Shown here one piece after another: positions 44,901 to 57,399 of a stretch of 64,000 nt of DNA. The stretch is from contig NC_045140.1 of assembly GCF_008831285.2 (NCBI RefSeq), positions 27,546,131-27,610,130 on the forward strand, in the 5' to 3' direction. The position numbers and the translations under genes are program-made. The stretch comes from Nymphaea colorata (lineage: Eukaryota > Streptophyta > Magnoliopsida > Nymphaeales > Nymphaeaceae). The stretch's first letter is position 1. Each line of letters begins with the position of its first letter. The notes under the pieces are model-generated. The model was not told the DNA's origin, did no database searches, and was given only the letters and a program-made list of their open reading frames with translations.

Positions 44901-45928
44901 TTGGTGGAAAAGTTGGAGTATCTTGAGAAGTTGACACTCGGGGGAACAACTGGAGGGCGTTGCAGACACTCACCACCTAAGTTGATAGCTTGAACACATT
45001 CAAAAATGTCTATGATTGCAGAAAAAGAAGAAAGGGGATCGACCCAACGAAGCCTATATCATTCATGACCAAGAGAATGTTTTACCTACTTGAAAAACTT
45101 TATTGCTTTCATTATATCTACGTCATGATTTGTTGGTGGGAACAAGGATTTGAAGTAAAGAGAATTTTGATGAAAAAGATGTACAAATAGTCTTGAAAAA
45201 TCATCACTGAAAACAGGGCATTAACAATGTCAGACTGAGTGCATAAAAATTGCAATCCAGAAGCAACTAAGCTGTCTAACTCTGCCACAGGTTTTTGGTA
45301 GTAGAAAATCTGCATTTTCCAAATGTAAGAGGGTCGTGCACGGATATAGAAAAATCATGCAATTTGCATGGCGTCGGATTTGAGTCAGCACAACCTGCAC
45401 CTTTAGATCTTACAGATATGGTTAACAACGAGTTGTTGGCAAGCGTTCTACTGCTCTAGAGGGCAGCAAGGCACGAAACAGTAGGTCGGGGACCTTCCCA
45501 TCGAGCACTCCGTCCAGAATAATTTGGTGAAAGCTTTTAAGCTTCTTTTTTCAGTTGGCAATAGCAACATGCCATCGTCATGCTTACGAACTATATAATG
45601 TTTTCTTGGACAAGTTTTGTTTTATTCTTTCTTTTTGGTAGTGTGGTTGAGTTTCTATGACTTGTAAAAATCTCAGAAATTTCGAAGTATTCTTGTAAAA
45701 TATCATTTACACATCCAAATAAACCAATTGAAGCATGGATTTTTTTAACAATAATCATATCTAATTGTGTGCAACGGCACTATCTGAATAGCTAAGGCTC
45801 ATTTTCTTGAGTATTCTGAGAGAGAGAGAGAGAGGGTGGGTCTGGCCTACAGGGACATGCATTGTGCCAAGATATGAAGCCAATGCATTCTTAACAGATA
45901 AACTTATTCCATTCTATAGAGGGGGGTG

Positions 45929-45961
<33 letters not shown>

Positions 45962-46190
45962 CTTCATGTCAGTACTCAGAAAAGACAGAGCGCCATCACA
46001 GTCTAATTCAAGGACAAGTATTGGGGGTCCCATCCCTACATAATGGCCTGGCCATGGCGGAGACGATGCCGAACCTGTGGCCCACTTACTTTCAGTAACT
46101 AGGCCTCATACCCACAAAATTTTCCCTTTCTTGTTTGCAGTACACATCTTACCAGTAATTGCTTTTTGACTTTGTTGTATGTGATATCAG
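41958..46190. other. Intergenic region upstream of P4H
   Basis: The first part is the P4H leader and promoter. The remainder is AT-rich with scattered short frames that match no family I recognise. The stretch at about 44500-44780 is rich in AGATCTTAGAT- and GGATCTGA-like words and may be an old transposon. GA microsatellites occur at about 45812-45833 and 45925-45959. Confidence 0.5.
45925..45959. repeat. (GA)n microsatellite
   Basis: Uninterrupted GA dinucleotides following a G-rich run, about 230 bases before the candidate exon at 46191. Confidence 0.9.
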
Positions 46191-46627
46191 TATCCAGGAA
46201 AGGAGGATCTCTTTTGGCAGCTGTTCACTCACGAGCCTGTGTCTTCCACTGCGCCCACCCCGCCCTTCTCCGCCTTCGTTTCATCCTTTAATCGTGTGGT
46301 TTTGAAGGTACCAGCTGACTCCTCCTGCAGGTAAGCTTCGTGCCATGTTTTCACATTGTCCGCCAACTCTCCCGGAGGAGTTCCTGTGCCTTCTTCAGAC
46401 CAGACATTACGGCCTGTGACTTGCCATTCGAGATTCAGTTTCTTTAGCACATGATCGATCGAGTAATGCTCATGAACATTGCCTTGTTATTTAGAAAGTT
46501 CATGTACATTTTCGAAATGAAAGAGCTCAAGGACGATGCCAAGAGCTGCTGCTGCTCTGCAATTGAGGATCTGCAGAACGCAGACGCTGATCCATTGGTC
46601 TGCCAAGAGTATGAAGGGGACTGTGTA
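46191..46627 (+). CDS. Candidate two-exon fragment of an unrecognised gene
   Basis: Two blocks splice in phase. Block 1, 46191-46330, follows a CAG acceptor and ends at an AG/GTAAGC donor; it reads YPGKEDLFWQLFTHEP, then PPFSAFVSSFNRVVLKVPAD. Block 2, about 46491-46627, follows a TTATTTAG acceptor; it reads KFMYIFEMKELKDDAKSCCC, then AIEDLQNADADPL, and ends VCQEYEGDCV with a TGA. The joined codon is AG|A (Arg). Both blocks have balanced, protein-like composition, unlike the surrounding DNA. An in-frame TGA just before block 1 means there must be an earlier exon. Several ATGs near 46047-46070 (for example one opening MAETMPNLWPTYFQ) were tried, but none joins convincingly. I do not recognise the protein. 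It could be a real small gene, a pseudogene or a captured fragment. The minus strand also has an open frame here (46229-46450). Confidence 0.33.
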
Positions 46628-47478
46628 TGATGGGCAGTCACTTTTCTATCTCTCACAAAAGCAAGGGACCTACTTATTGTCAATCAACGGACATCAGATA
46701 TCCGCCCAGCCAGGGAACCCGCTCTTTTGGGCTCAATTGCAGAAGTTACATAGATTATCAGGTACCAATTAGACTAGCACTTGAAAGGCCAAGAAAAGTA
46801 GGTAGAGTGAGCGGGCCACGGACGGCCAACGGTGGGTGTACTTCATAGAGACAGAAAGAAGACAGATGATTCCGCGTTCTGCCGTCCAAATGTAGAGAAC
46901 AAAAGTTAAAAAGCTTGGTCCAAATGAATCAAATTCAGGACAAGAAGTTTTTGCAATTTCTTGGCTGTAGCAAAGTCTCGATTAAGATCCAAGTTTTTTC
47001 ATGTATTTAAGCTGATTCGAATGTGAATAAACCCTTTTGCTCCCTTTAGGCCTTGTGTTCGCAACCCAGATGGGTTTTTCCAAAAGCGGCTGCATCTAGG
47101 AATGAATATCGATGTTCTCTGCTGGATACATAAGATTGAGTGAAAACAGGAAAAACTACAAACGAGTTAGGGTTTGCCAAAGCGTTTGCCTTGCGGCTGC
47201 TGCCTAATTTGTTCATTGTAATCCAATTTACATCAATCGTTTTCATGATGAGCTTTGGTTGACATGAGAACAGAAGAAGAGAAAACATAAAGCACCTGAC
47301 CGGACCTGACTAAAGCATTTGACTGGAACTTAGCCTATAAACCCCACCCACCCCTTAAGAGCCAAACTCGAGAAATGAAGACTGAGAAGGAATGTCCACT
47401 GCCCTTTCTTTTTCTGTTTTATTTTTCCTGCATCCTCTCGTCATCAAACCCAAAGACTCGCGTCCTTGGCCCGACTGA
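46628..47478. other. Region downstream of the subtilase gene
   Basis: No gene seen. It contains the 3' flank of the subtilase on the minus strand and whatever follows the candidate gene on the plus strand. Confidence 0.5.
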
Positions 47479-49809
47479 TCATGTCCAAGTGAAGGCGATG
47501 GGGCTGCGAACCAGGTGCTGACCATCGGACCACTCCAAGTATCCGAACTTGGACGTGCCGGATGGCAGCGACGAGGAAGTCAGGCTCACGGTGTAGCTCT
47601 TTGTCTCTCCCTTAGCCGTGAAGCTCAGGACGTCCGGCTCCACCACCGCCTTCACTGGCTCCGGCGCCGAAACCGTCACCTTGTAGCTTGACGCTGCGGA
47701 ACCCACGTTGGTCACTGTCCTGGTCAGCCGGATGCTCTGGGACTGGGCTGCCTGGCCGGCGCTCACGCGGCCACGGCGGCCCTCGATGGCCGTATCAAAC
47801 AGCGCGACGAATGAAGGGTAGTTGAGATTGCTGGCGGTAATTTTGGAGCCGGAGCAGGTGAAGTTTCGCCTGGCAACCAGTGCGATCTCGTCCGGGTAGT
47901 AGCCGAGCCCGCACAGGAAGCCGAGGTAGTCTTCGGTGGTGAGGTCGTAGATGAGGCCGGGGTCCAGCGCCTTCTGGGGGTCGACGTGTCCAGCGCCGTG
48001 GTCGAACGGCGTGGAGGGCCTCTTGGTGGCGACGTCCAGCAGCGGGTTGCCGTCCTTGTAGGACGAGTAGGCTGTGGTCATGAGCGCTGATTTGATGGCC
48101 GACGGGCTCCAGTCTGGATGGGCGACCTTGAGGAGCGCGGCCAGCCCGCTCACGTGGGGGCACGACATGGACGTACCGGAGATGATGTTGAAGTCGACGC
48201 GGCGGTCATCGGAGGCGAGCCCCGTCGGCCCGACCGACCCCGACCAGCCGGCGAGGATGTTCACTCCTGGGGCGATGAGGTCGGGCTTCAGGATCCCCGG
48301 CGTGATGCTGTTGGGTCCCCTGGAGGAGAACGCAGCGACCACCGGGGACGGCTCGATCCCGACCTTCGTTCCGGCGATGACGATCGTCGCCATCGGATGA
48401 GGATCCGAGAGCACGTAGTCGCGGACCGCGTCGCCGTTCTTCTGGCCGACGCCCACCGCGGGTAGGAGGTGAGCATCGGCAACGAGCTCCTCGCCGTTGG
48501 CCTCCAGGTTGGCGAGGATCATGCCGGCGCCGCCGGCGGCCTTGACGACGGCGCCCTTCTGCACCCTGGCTGTTACTCCGCGGTCGCAGAGCACGATTTT
48601 TCCAGCGACCTTCTCAGGCACAAGAGTTCCCTGGAAGCATAGGTTCCCGCTCGTGGAATTGCTTGCATTGGCAGCGTAGATAAGCGGAATCGTCGCGGTA
48701 TCCGGCAGGTTCTTGCCGCTGTAGAGGGAGACGCCGCTGAAGTTCTTGCCATTGCCAAGGACGGCATAGGCGGGGAAGTCGCGGTCGATGGTGCCGGCAC
48801 CGACGGTCATGATCCAGGGGGCCACGTTGGATAGGCTGGAGGATGCGGGTCCAGCGTTTCCGGCGGAGCAGGAGACGAAGACGCCGTGCTCCGTGGCCGC
48901 GAAGGCACCGATGGCGACGCTGTCGCGGTAGTACTCGCTCACGCCGCCTCCTATGGAGAGGGAGAGGACATTCACGCCGTCGACAATAGCCTTGTCCATG
49001 GCGCGGAGGATGTCGGAGCTGAAGCACCCGCCGATCCAGCAGACCTTGTAGGTGGCGATGCGAGCGCGAGGAGCCATCCCACGGGCGTTGCCGAACGCGT
49101 AGCCGAAGAGGCTCGCATCGTTGACGACCGAACCGCCAGCGGTGGTCGAAGTGTGGGTTCCATGCCCGTCGTCGTCCCGCGGGGACCGCGACTCCTTCCC
49201 CTCAACGATTGGGCCGAGAGCCGCCTCGTAACCGGCGGAGAAGAACTGAGCACCGATGAGTTTCCGGTTGCAGGAGCTCGCATCAAAGTTCTTCCCAGTA
49301 GTGCACTCGCCCTTCCAGCTGGTCGGAACAGGGCCAAAGCCGTCATCGTTGTAGGACTTGCTCTCCGGCCACACGCCGGTGTCCAGCACGCCGATTATTA
49401 CGTCGCCACCGTTACCAGACAACGGCAGCAGGCCGTTGGGGTCGTTGAGGCCGAGGAACTCCGGCGTCCGCGTGGTGTGTAGGTGGTAGACCTTCTCTGG
49501 CAACACCGCGAGGACGCCGTGCTTCCCCCGGAGGGACTCGGCTTCCGCCGGGGTCAGCCGTGCGGAAAAGCCGTGGAGGACGGTGGAGTAGGTGTAGATG
49601 ATGCGGCTCACGCCTTGCTCCACCGGCGCCTCCAAAACGGAGTCGAGCGTTGTGTGGTACCACTCCTGGTGGCTGGTGAAGCTCGACGGGATCTGGGATT
49701 TGGCGGTGTGAACTATGTAAGTCTGTTTCCTGCTCGAAGCCACGCCGCCCACTTGGTGGGCGAGAACGAAGCAGATACACAAACAAACTGCTAAAAAGAC
49801 CTTCCCCAT
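47479..49809 (-). CDS. SBT1: Subtilisin-like serine protease, SBT1 (ARA12-like) subfamily
   Basis: A single uninterrupted frame of 776 residues. Order: signal peptide (1 to about 25; [14 protein letters not shown] core), inhibitor I9 propeptide (about 29-110), mature start near [10 protein letters not shown] (about 112), peptidase S8 domain with inserted protease-associated domain (about 345-480), and a C-terminal fibronectin III-like domain (about 680-776). The catalytic residues are all present: Asp143 in [10 protein letters not shown], His216 in [10 protein letters not shown], oxyanion Asn318 in SAGNAGP and Ser547 in SGTSMSCPH. Such enzymes are secreted to the apoplast, where they process cell-wall proteins and peptide hormones; SBT1.7/ARA12 acts in seed-coat mucilage. 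Lack of introns is common in this subfamily. The coding sequence is much richer in G and C than its surroundings, so long mirror frames appear in other reading frames. A possible TATA element lies about 285 bases upstream of the start. All motifs are intact. Confidence 0.97.
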   Translation of the reverse strand: MGKVFLAVCLCICFVLAHQVGGVASSRKQTYIVHTAKSQIPSSFTSHQEWYHTTLDSVLEAPVEQGVSRIIYTYSTVLHGFSARLTPAEAESLRGKHGVLAVLPEKVYHLHTTRTPEFLGLNDPNGLLPLSGNGGDVIIGVLDTGVWPESKSYNDDGFGPVPTSWKGECTTGKNFDASSCNRKLIGAQFFSAGYEAALGPIVEGKESRSPRDDDGHGTHTSTTAGGSVVNDASLFGYAFGNARGMAPRARIATYKVCWIGGCFSSDILRAMDKAIVDGVNVLSLSIGGGVSEYYRDSVAIGAFAATEHGVFVSCSAGNAGPASSSLSNVAPWIMTVGAGTIDRDFPAYAVLGNGKNFSGVSLYSGKNLPDTATIPLIYAANASNSTSGNLCFQGTLVPEKVAGKIVLCDRGVTARVQKGAVVKAAGGAGMILANLEANGEELVADAHLLPAVGVGQKNGDAVRDYVLSDPHPMATIVIAGTKVGIEPSPVVAAFSSRGPNSITPGILKPDLIAPGVNILAGWSGSVGPTGLASDDRRVDFNIISGTSMSCPHVSGLAALLKVAHPDWSPSAIKSALMTTAYSSYKDGNPLLDVATKRPSTPFDHGAGHVDPQKALDPGLIYDLTTEDYLGFLCGLGYYPDEIALVARRNFTCSGSKITASNLNYPSFVALFDTAIEGRRGRVSAGQAAQSQSIRLTRTVTNVGSAASSYKVTVSAPEPVKAVVEPDVLSFTAKGETKSYTVSLTSSSLPSGTSKFGYLEWSDGQHLVRSPIAFTWT

Positions 49810-50093
49810 TTTCTTCTTCCTCTACTTCCTCCTCCTCCTCCTTCTACTATCCAACTCCCTTTCGACAGTGGCTAGTCAACAACAGTCAAAAAGGCCTGGC
49901 CACCGTCTTCTTCTTTCAAGAAATTTCTCGCTTCCCAATATGAAGAATGATGGTCCGTAGCACTAAAAGAACGCTGCCATTATCATTTTTTTACTCCCTG
50001 CCCTTTCCTCCCTCCGCAGACACCAACGGGAAGAAGCTGGACAGGAGAAAACGAGGAAGAAGAAGTGCTGGAAGATGAGAAAATCGAGTTCCT

Positions 50094-50099
50094 CTTATA
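50094..50099 (-). promoter_or_regulatory. Possible TATA box of the subtilase gene
   Basis: On the minus strand this reads TATAAG within CTATAAGAGG, about 285 bases before the subtilase ATG. If used, the leader would be roughly 250 bases long. Assigned only by position and sequence. Confidence 0.3.
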
Positions 50100-50190
50100 G
50101 CGTTTCTTTCCCCCCACTTTCTTTTTCTGTCCACTTCTTACTCACTTATTTAATGGGTAGAGATTAATAAGTAAGAAATGAGATGAGATC

Positions 50191-50212
50191 CTGAGAGAGA
50201 GAGAGAGAGAGA
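50191..50212. repeat. (GA)n microsatellite
   Basis: Uninterrupted GA tract, followed by a short GT run, about 380 bases upstream of the subtilase start codon. Confidence 0.9.
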
Positions 50213-53200
50213 GTGTGTGTCTGTGCTATTGGGGGTTTCTATGGATGGTGGAAGTAAGCATCAATGCAAGAAGCCCAGCAAACGAAATTATTAGTGGTAA
50301 ATTAACCACTGTAGGTGACGTTTAGTGCAAATAAAGAGGAGAGAGGAGAAGGGCAACTAGTCCAGAAAAGATTGATATAAATGGCCGAGTGGATGATTGC
50401 TCTGCGACAAAAGAAGGGACATTGCAGAGCATAGAAACGGCCAAACAGGAAAGGGAGAAATTAAAAAAAAAAAAAAAGAGCCAAGTGAATTCAACTGGTA
50501 CTGCTTGCTACTGGTCTGCCTTTGACTCCCCACATCGCACGCGCCTAGTTTCTCCCTTACTCCTTGCCTGGACTACTAAGTACTAAGCACAGAACGAGAT
50601 GGACAGGACAATATAGAAAGCTAGATTCCAATTCTCTCTCTCTCTCTCTCTTTTTGTTTAATTTTTTTCTTTTCTTTTGCTTGTGATTGTGTTCCTTGTT
50701 GCTTTCATATCATGCAGCCATTAGCGTCTGTGTTTAAGGAAATGAAAGAGAAGAAGCAAAAGCAGAGCAAGGATTCACGAGAGGGCGAGGGCCATGAGTA
50801 ACAGGTAGGATTGTCTTGTCCGATAGGCGAAGGGTGGGAAGGACGTCGCCGTCTCCCAACCCCCGAATTCTGTGGCATTAAATGTTGAAGGGAAGGAAGG
50901 AGTGGGAGAAGCTTGCTGTTTCTTTCTCGTGGGGGAGAGGGCGGCTTCGAAAAAGTTTTTCTTTTATGCAGTGAGAAGAGAGGGCGGTGGGTATCACTCC
51001 TGCAATTAATGAAAGCAACTGGAAGATGAAGAAGTTAATCAATGGGCCAGCTGCATCAATTAGGACTGAAGATTCCATTAATTGCATCCAAACCAGTATT
51101 TGGGTGGCCTTCCTCAAACATGAATCTCATTTTGTGGGTGGGCAATTGTCCACTTGTTGGCGATGTGCTTGTTTGCTTGTGGTGAAACAAAATTATGGTA
51201 AACAGTTAGAGAGAGAGATAGAGTTTATCTGTGTCATATGGTTTAAAGTTTATGAAGTTGCCCATGAAAAATATAGGCTTAGTTGGGGATAGAGGATATC
51301 TTAATAAGTGGTTCCAAACTTTTCCTACTGGATTTCTTTATTATATTCGACAAAAGTGGATGGGGGCCTTTTTAGGGGCAGGAATGTGGCCCGTGAGTGT
51401 GCGCCCTGGCCTTCTGGCGCAGAGCACGCGCTCACGCATGCACGCACACATATATATATATATATATTTTTTACTGTCCCTTTTTTTTAAAAGTAGCCGC
51501 TTTTTCTTACCAAACAAGTCCAGTCGTAAAGATTGGTGTTCTCGTAATACAAATACTGTAGTACACGATCAAATTTTGGCACTTCTCATCCTTAATTAAT
51601 ATGGTGCTCTTTGCCTCAAAATAATGCATTTTCAATTAGTGTTTGTTTGCCTGGACAGAGCGTTCGGGATACCTTGTCTAATCATCCCAAACACGCCAGG
51701 ACCTTCTGTTCAAATTGTAGGGATGAAGCCAAGGTCGAGCCAGCCTCAATAAAATGGGGCCTAATTAAGGCCTGACTTGCAGTTGCCCCCCTAAAAGCAT
51801 GGGCCTCATTTACCACTCATAGGCTGGTCTAGAGTCTAAACCAAGCAGCCCAGACTGGTCAAATTTGGTATAAGGTCTTACCTTCATTTTTGTCACTCTA
51901 TACTAAATTGGTATCCTATCTGTGATGCCTTCATGTAGTCAGTTGACCGGCTAGTTCAGTTAGGTTCAGTTGACGGACTAGCTCAGTTAAGCTGACGCAG
52001 CTAGCCAAGGGTGGAATCAAAAACTGCACACTAGGTTTCATGTTGGGTCGTGCAGTGTGGGTGGAATCAAGAAGAGGGATGTGATCCAGTGCCTGCAAAG
52101 TAAAACAATGGGCCCTCTAGAGTGTGTTTGATTGCAGTTCCTGAAATACCAAGATTTCTAATCATTCTAAAAACCACAGTTGGCTGACTCAATGAGTTGT
52201 TTTGGGGATTGCTCGAATCAGCTGGGATCGCTAGAAAACTCAGTCATGAGTCAAAGTTGGCTCAGCTCGCCCCTAACTCAGTGTGACTTACCCTTAACTC
52301 GGCCGATTCAAGTTATTTTCAAATTGGACCGAGTCTAACTCAGTGACCTGAAGACCCAATCATCTGCCAATCCGAATCTTGGATTTGCCAACTATACTCA
52401 AAACTACATTTTCATGTCACAGAACATTATAAGTCTATGCTTCAGTGGAAGGAAAGCTACAGATCTCAGTTTAGTCTACGTGCTCTGTTTGAACATGAGA
52501 GAAACTGGTGATTCACTGGATCTGAAATCCACGCAAAGTCGGATGCACACGGTCTTGCAGAAATCAAACGCACTGTAAGAGATCTCAGTCCATTAAAGAG
52601 TAATAAAATATCTTGGAGGTGTATGGCCATGGACGGCGTTGCTGACTAGCAGAGCATCTAATAGCGCGTCCAAAGAAAGCGCCGAAAATTGCTCCTGTGG
52701 CCGGCGCCTCCATGTTTCTTCGTATTTCTGACAAGTTTACACAGCGTGGAGCTAAATGATCCACGAGGGACGGCGGTGGCAGATGCAAGTCACCAACTAC
52801 CAAACAACTAAATGAGAAATTACGTGCTCGAGCGATGCAGGCCATGTGTGAGAAGCTCCGATCTCTAAGGCGTCACAATCACTGTCATTGAATGGGATGT
52901 CTTACTAAATTTATTGGAAAAAATTTACCATTAAAGTATTCTGTGGTCCTCTGTTTGAAGCTTCATATCGATGTAGATCTCATTCTCCTCCTCTGTTTCT
53001 GGTGCTGCCTTTCGTTTTTCTTTGCCAGCCTGGGCTGCAGATGAGAAGGTGAAGCGTAGGCAGGATTTTCTCTGTTAAAAACAAGATTGGCGGAACAGGG
53101 AATCTAAGAGGGCAGCGTGTCCTCCCTTTCGATTGCCATGTTCTGCGGAGAACTCCTTGCCTTCTTAACAAGCTTATGCATCTAATTCGGAAGAGAGATC

Positions 53201-53653
53201 CTGAAAGTGAAAGATGATATAGCATCAAGCTCTCTGCATATAACAACAGTATCTGAAGTTCAATGGCATCAGAAGCCATGTCTGTGACAATGTTCAGATC
53301 TGACTAGGATCTAAAGGGCTTCTGTTTCCAGCCATTCATGTCTCATGGTCATCTACTGACTACTGCACCTTCATCCCCAATTGTTTATGACAGGGCAAAA
53401 CACCGTTTCTTTATATGGGCATGTACTTCCATATTACATTGGTATAGATGGACAGATCCACAGAATCCAATTGATACTGACATGAGACACCAGACTTGTC
53501 CTCCCTCTAGTCATGACTGCGTTTCTCATTTATCAATGCCTGGAAATGACGCTCCAAAATATGTCTTTGTATGCTTCTCTCTCACCATTTGCTGTGGCAG
53601 ATAATAGCTACTCCTTTTCTTAGATGCTTCTACCGCCGTCTTTTCTACATTAT

Positions 53654-53748
53654 GAATTTGTTCTCTCTCTCTTTCTGTGTTTTACTGCGCGCATGAATTT
53701 GTTCTCTCTCTCTTTCTCTCTCTTTCTGTGTTTTACTGCGCGCGTTAG
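53654..53748. repeat. CT-rich tandem duplication
   Basis: Two adjacent copies of a unit that begins GAATTTGTTCTCTC and ends TTTACTGCGCGC. The second copy is longer because of an extra CTCTCTTT run. Confidence 0.85.
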
Positions 53749-55625
53749 AAGTCCACCTGAATGCATTATGTCAAGGGTCCTCTGAAACCATTCATCTCCA
53801 TGTATGAATTGCAGACAACCCCCATGGATGGATTCCTGGCCCCACAAAGCTTTTGTAGCCGTTGATGATATAAGGCATCTAGAATGGAGAACTGAGACAA
53901 ATGATCAGTCCCGGCTGATAGGGCGCCAGGTGTTGGTCTGTCGAGCTACTCCGACCATCATGCTGTAAATTTTAGTCATGTTTCCTAATAAAAGAGAATA
54001 AGAAACGCGCATTGTTGGTTCTGCTTTAAAAGTTTTCCTGTCTGTTTCAGACTCTTGCTCAAGATAGAATATTTTAACGCATCCAAGTCCCCCGCACTAA
54101 AGTCGGTTTGTTTCAAACTTTCGGCCTTTTTTCTCCGTCGAAATCAGGTTGCAGTTCGATGCAGAAAACAATTTTTTGAGTTCATTGTTTGTGTTTCACA
54201 TGAAAACATCATTTCTGGGGGAGTTGTTTCTGCGTCAAGTTTTGGACGAGTAGAAAACCTTTTCCTCTAAAAAGATTGTCCTGTAGCCTGATCATCCTGT
54301 GATCAGGAATGAAGCGGGAGAGATAGGATTAGCAGCGTGGGATTTTGCTCCACCCATCTGCCATTAATCCTTCCTCAGTTTCAAAATTCCATGGCCCCTT
54401 CACATAACTGCTTTGGATAACAATAGATCGCCGGCTTAATATATGCTGCTACGTGGTCTCATTCTCCAATCAGAAGTTGAAGATGGTCTCCACAAGCAAT
54501 GGATTTATTCAGATTGAACTGAAAAGAACAGGTCACTTTCTCGGACGTCACTATGATGCAGACTACCTGAACTATGAATTCTCTCTCTCTATCTTTGATG
54601 GGTTATGTCCATCAACTGCCGCCAGAACTTTTACTCTGTTGCTTCTCCGCCTTGGCTACTTGCTCCTCAAGCCATGGCGGTTGCAAGTGCCGAGAAGAAA
54701 GAGTTTCATTAATCACTTCCATCTTCCTTTCTGCCGATTGGTAGAGGAAGAGCCAAAAACTCCTTATGAATTCGTACAGATATTACAGAAACAGAAGCAT
54801 CTAAGGAAAGATGGTCACGTCTTAATCCAACTACACAGCAAGAACAAGCATTAGTTTCACCAAGACAAGCAAGCATTACATGTTGGTGCGTTTATGCTTC
54901 ATCTCCTACTTGAGTGCACGCAACAGCCAGTTCAAGAGCCATTGTCATACATCAGAGAGAGATTCTTCGCAGTGAATCTCAATTATGGCCTTTACAAAGA
55001 TTCCTAAAGTCTCTTATCAGAGATACGGCTTTTGGTGATGATGCCTCAATAATTTCTTGCTTTCTCGGTGACCTTATGCCCCACTTTTCTCCACCCAATG
55101 CAAGAAAATAATATATGTATGCCATTTGTCCCACCTAAAGAAAGGTGAACAGGATGCCCAATGAAGCTCTTGGTTGGCTGCTAATTGGACTCAAATTGAC
55201 TTCACTTTTACCTTTGCCAAAGTTGGTACAAACTAGGTTACCTTTTAGTATGATTTCCTTCAACTTTGAATGATCTTCATATTTTTCTTTGTTATGGCCA
55301 GTTTTGATGCCGGTGTTGTTCAAACGGGCAGGTAAGTTTTCAGTCGGATCCAGTAAGACAAAAAAGAACATGAATTTAAAATGGGATTTGAATATAGTGA
55401 ATGGTCCACTCCAGGCATCAGAAGAATCTGAATCTGTTTCAACCAAATATGAGAAAGATCCGACCCGAGTATACATCAAAGTTAGATCTTACTCCCGTTG
55501 GATCTTGATTCCGTCCCTAACCCAGCTTCTTTTGTTTGCAAAAGGCTTATGAACACTTCAAATGAGAGCAACCAAACATTATGTCTAGTTTCAAAATGTT
55601 CTCTCACACACATGTTATGTACATT

Positions 55626-55678
55626 TATTTTAACCATTGATTTTATATGATATATATACATAATCAATGGTTAAAATA
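55626..55678. repeat. Perfect inverted repeat
   Basis: Seventeen-base perfectly complementary arms, TATTTTAACCATTGATT (55626-55642) and its complement (55662-55678), around a 19-base AT-rich loop. This fits a MITE remnant or an AT-rich cruciform. Confidence 0.85.
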
Positions 55679-56234
55679 TATAAAACATACATGATAGTGC
55701 ACAAATGACATATAAAAAGTAAATGATGTACTTACTATATATTCCAGAGCCAGTAGAGGCCAGCCAGATCTGAGTTTGACTCATTTAAATATGTGAACAA
55801 GCCATGCTTTACACGGCACGGAGCCAAAAAGACAGCTAAAGCACGTATTTTTACAATCAAACCGAGCAGGATTATGTAGCACCAACCCGTTACAGGCTGG
55901 GGGTTGGGTGAGGGCGCAGCTGGGTGCGGTAAGAAATAAAGATTGTTTAACCTTTTGGTCCGTTAGAAAAAGAAGTGAGCTGCGCCAACTTGGCCTCTCC
56001 AGTCAGGTCAATGGTGCGGTTTATGTGGTCCGTGTGTTCGAGCCAATTAATCTCAAAGCATGAGTACTCCAGCTACTCGGTACATTATTGGTGCCAGTTA
56101 CGCTTTGGACTTTAGTTCGCCCCTTTGTCCCCATTCATGTCTCTTGCAAGATATAATACTACCGTGATGCACCCCTCGTTTCAAAGGACCAACATTATTG
56201 TGCATCGAGGCATGCAATGATTGGAGTTTAATTT

Positions 56235-56238
<4 letters not shown>

Positions 56239-56273
<35 letters not shown>
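56239..56273. repeat. (TA)n microsatellite
   Basis: About 35 bases of uninterrupted TA dinucleotides in intergenic sequence. Confidence 0.95.
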
Positions 56274-56275
<2 letters not shown>

Positions 56276-57399
56276 TTACTCGTGAGACAGTGACCCATTG
56301 AGCCCCAACCACCACCCTTTGCTAGAGAAGAGTGGGCATAGAAATGTCTTGACTTATTATATTGTTTGATTGAATTAGATGTCCCGTTTGGTTTCAATTG
56401 GATAAGTAGGAGAAGTATTTTATCCTATTGACCAACAATTAAGCCGAAGCCCCCACCCTTTCCCTTATCTCTCCAGGATATCAAACCTGATTTGAATGTC
56501 TCGAAGTGACACCCTTATTATGCATCAACATGTCCCTTCCTTTTTTTTTTTGCAGTATAGAAAGTTGACATTTCAGAAACTTAAAAAAGAGACTGCTGCC
56601 TACTAGGTCCATCTAGTCAATTGTACCAACTCCTTTGGTGATCCCCTCGTCCAGTTTCAAACGCACAAGATACAAAACTGTATCTTGATCATGTTAACAG
56701 ACCCCCAATTTGAATAGAGTGTTGAATTATCTTTAGACCCGTTGACATCCCTAAAACTACTCATGTTACGCCCCTCTTCAATTTGTTTTTCTTAAAATTT
56801 ACATATAAATTTTTAAAATATTTATGTATCGTATATAAAAAATTTACAAAATGATATTTTGGTCCTTATCAAAATTTTAAAACTATAATTCAACCACCCT
56901 CATGAACCGTTGCTCTCTGGGAATGATATACTTGTATACGTGCCTTTCATTAGAAAAGGAAGTGTAACTAATCCTTCGAACAGGTCAAGTGGAGAACCAA
57001 TTGAGACTCATTTCATACGAAAAAGGCGCCACTGTGATGAAGACGGCAGGGTCTCACTTTCATAGGAAAGCTGCTTCTCCCCTTTGGGATGTTGAGGCAA
57101 ATCTAGATGAACACTGACATGCAAGTGGATGCCTTAGTTCTAAGTTAATCCTTCACTTTTGGTTTCATTATATGGATATCGATGGGTCATTTAAACTAAT
57201 CTGTCATTTGGTATTGAGAAGTTTTCTATTCACTTATGGGCCAAAACTGTATTCATGGTTCATTAGATTTATGGGATTTCGAGACAGCAGACTAATTTAA
57301 AATATTATTATTTTTCATATAAAAATCTTAGAGAAAGAAAGAGAGAAAAAAGAAGAGAGCCGATAAAATGAGAATGTATATCAAAATTTGAGAACAAAA

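Larger units (their letters stand above)
49810..53600. other. Intergenic region upstream of the subtilase
   Basis: The first several hundred bases should be subtilase leader and promoter, with GA and TC microsatellites at 50191-50212 and 50633-50651. A TA tract lies near 51450-51467. The stretch at about 51930-52020 is dense in CAGTTGAC/CTAGTTCAG-like words that also occur in introns near 33530-33600 and 39770-39800, suggesting old shared repeats. A minus-strand frame at 52585-52845 has no recognisable domain. No gene supported. Confidence 0.5.
53601..57399. other. Intergenic, gene-poor region
   Basis: AT-rich sequence without a supported gene. A 133-residue frame at 54453-54854 (+) is open but has no recognisable family and no splice context, so it is not called. 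The region includes a local CT-rich duplication (about 53654-53748), a perfect inverted repeat (55626-55678) and a long TA tract (56239-56273). Confidence 0.5.

Noticed and set aside
46229..46450. 73-residue minus-strand frame opposite the candidate exon
   Set aside because: It is a charged sequence without a recognisable family, and the plus strand has the better splice sites. It cannot be fully excluded.
47795..49794. Several long frames (100-198 residues) on both strands inside the subtilase gene
   Set aside because: They are mirror frames caused by the GC-rich codons of the subtilase. None shows a family motif, while the 776-residue frame has every catalytic residue.
52585..52845. 86-residue minus-strand frame
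   Set aside because: No motif, no supporting splice context, and the segment is flanked by repeat-like sequence.
54453..54854. 133-residue plus-strand frame as a gene
   Set aside because: No recognisable motif, composition like the surrounding DNA, no flanking splice pattern or homologous exon.
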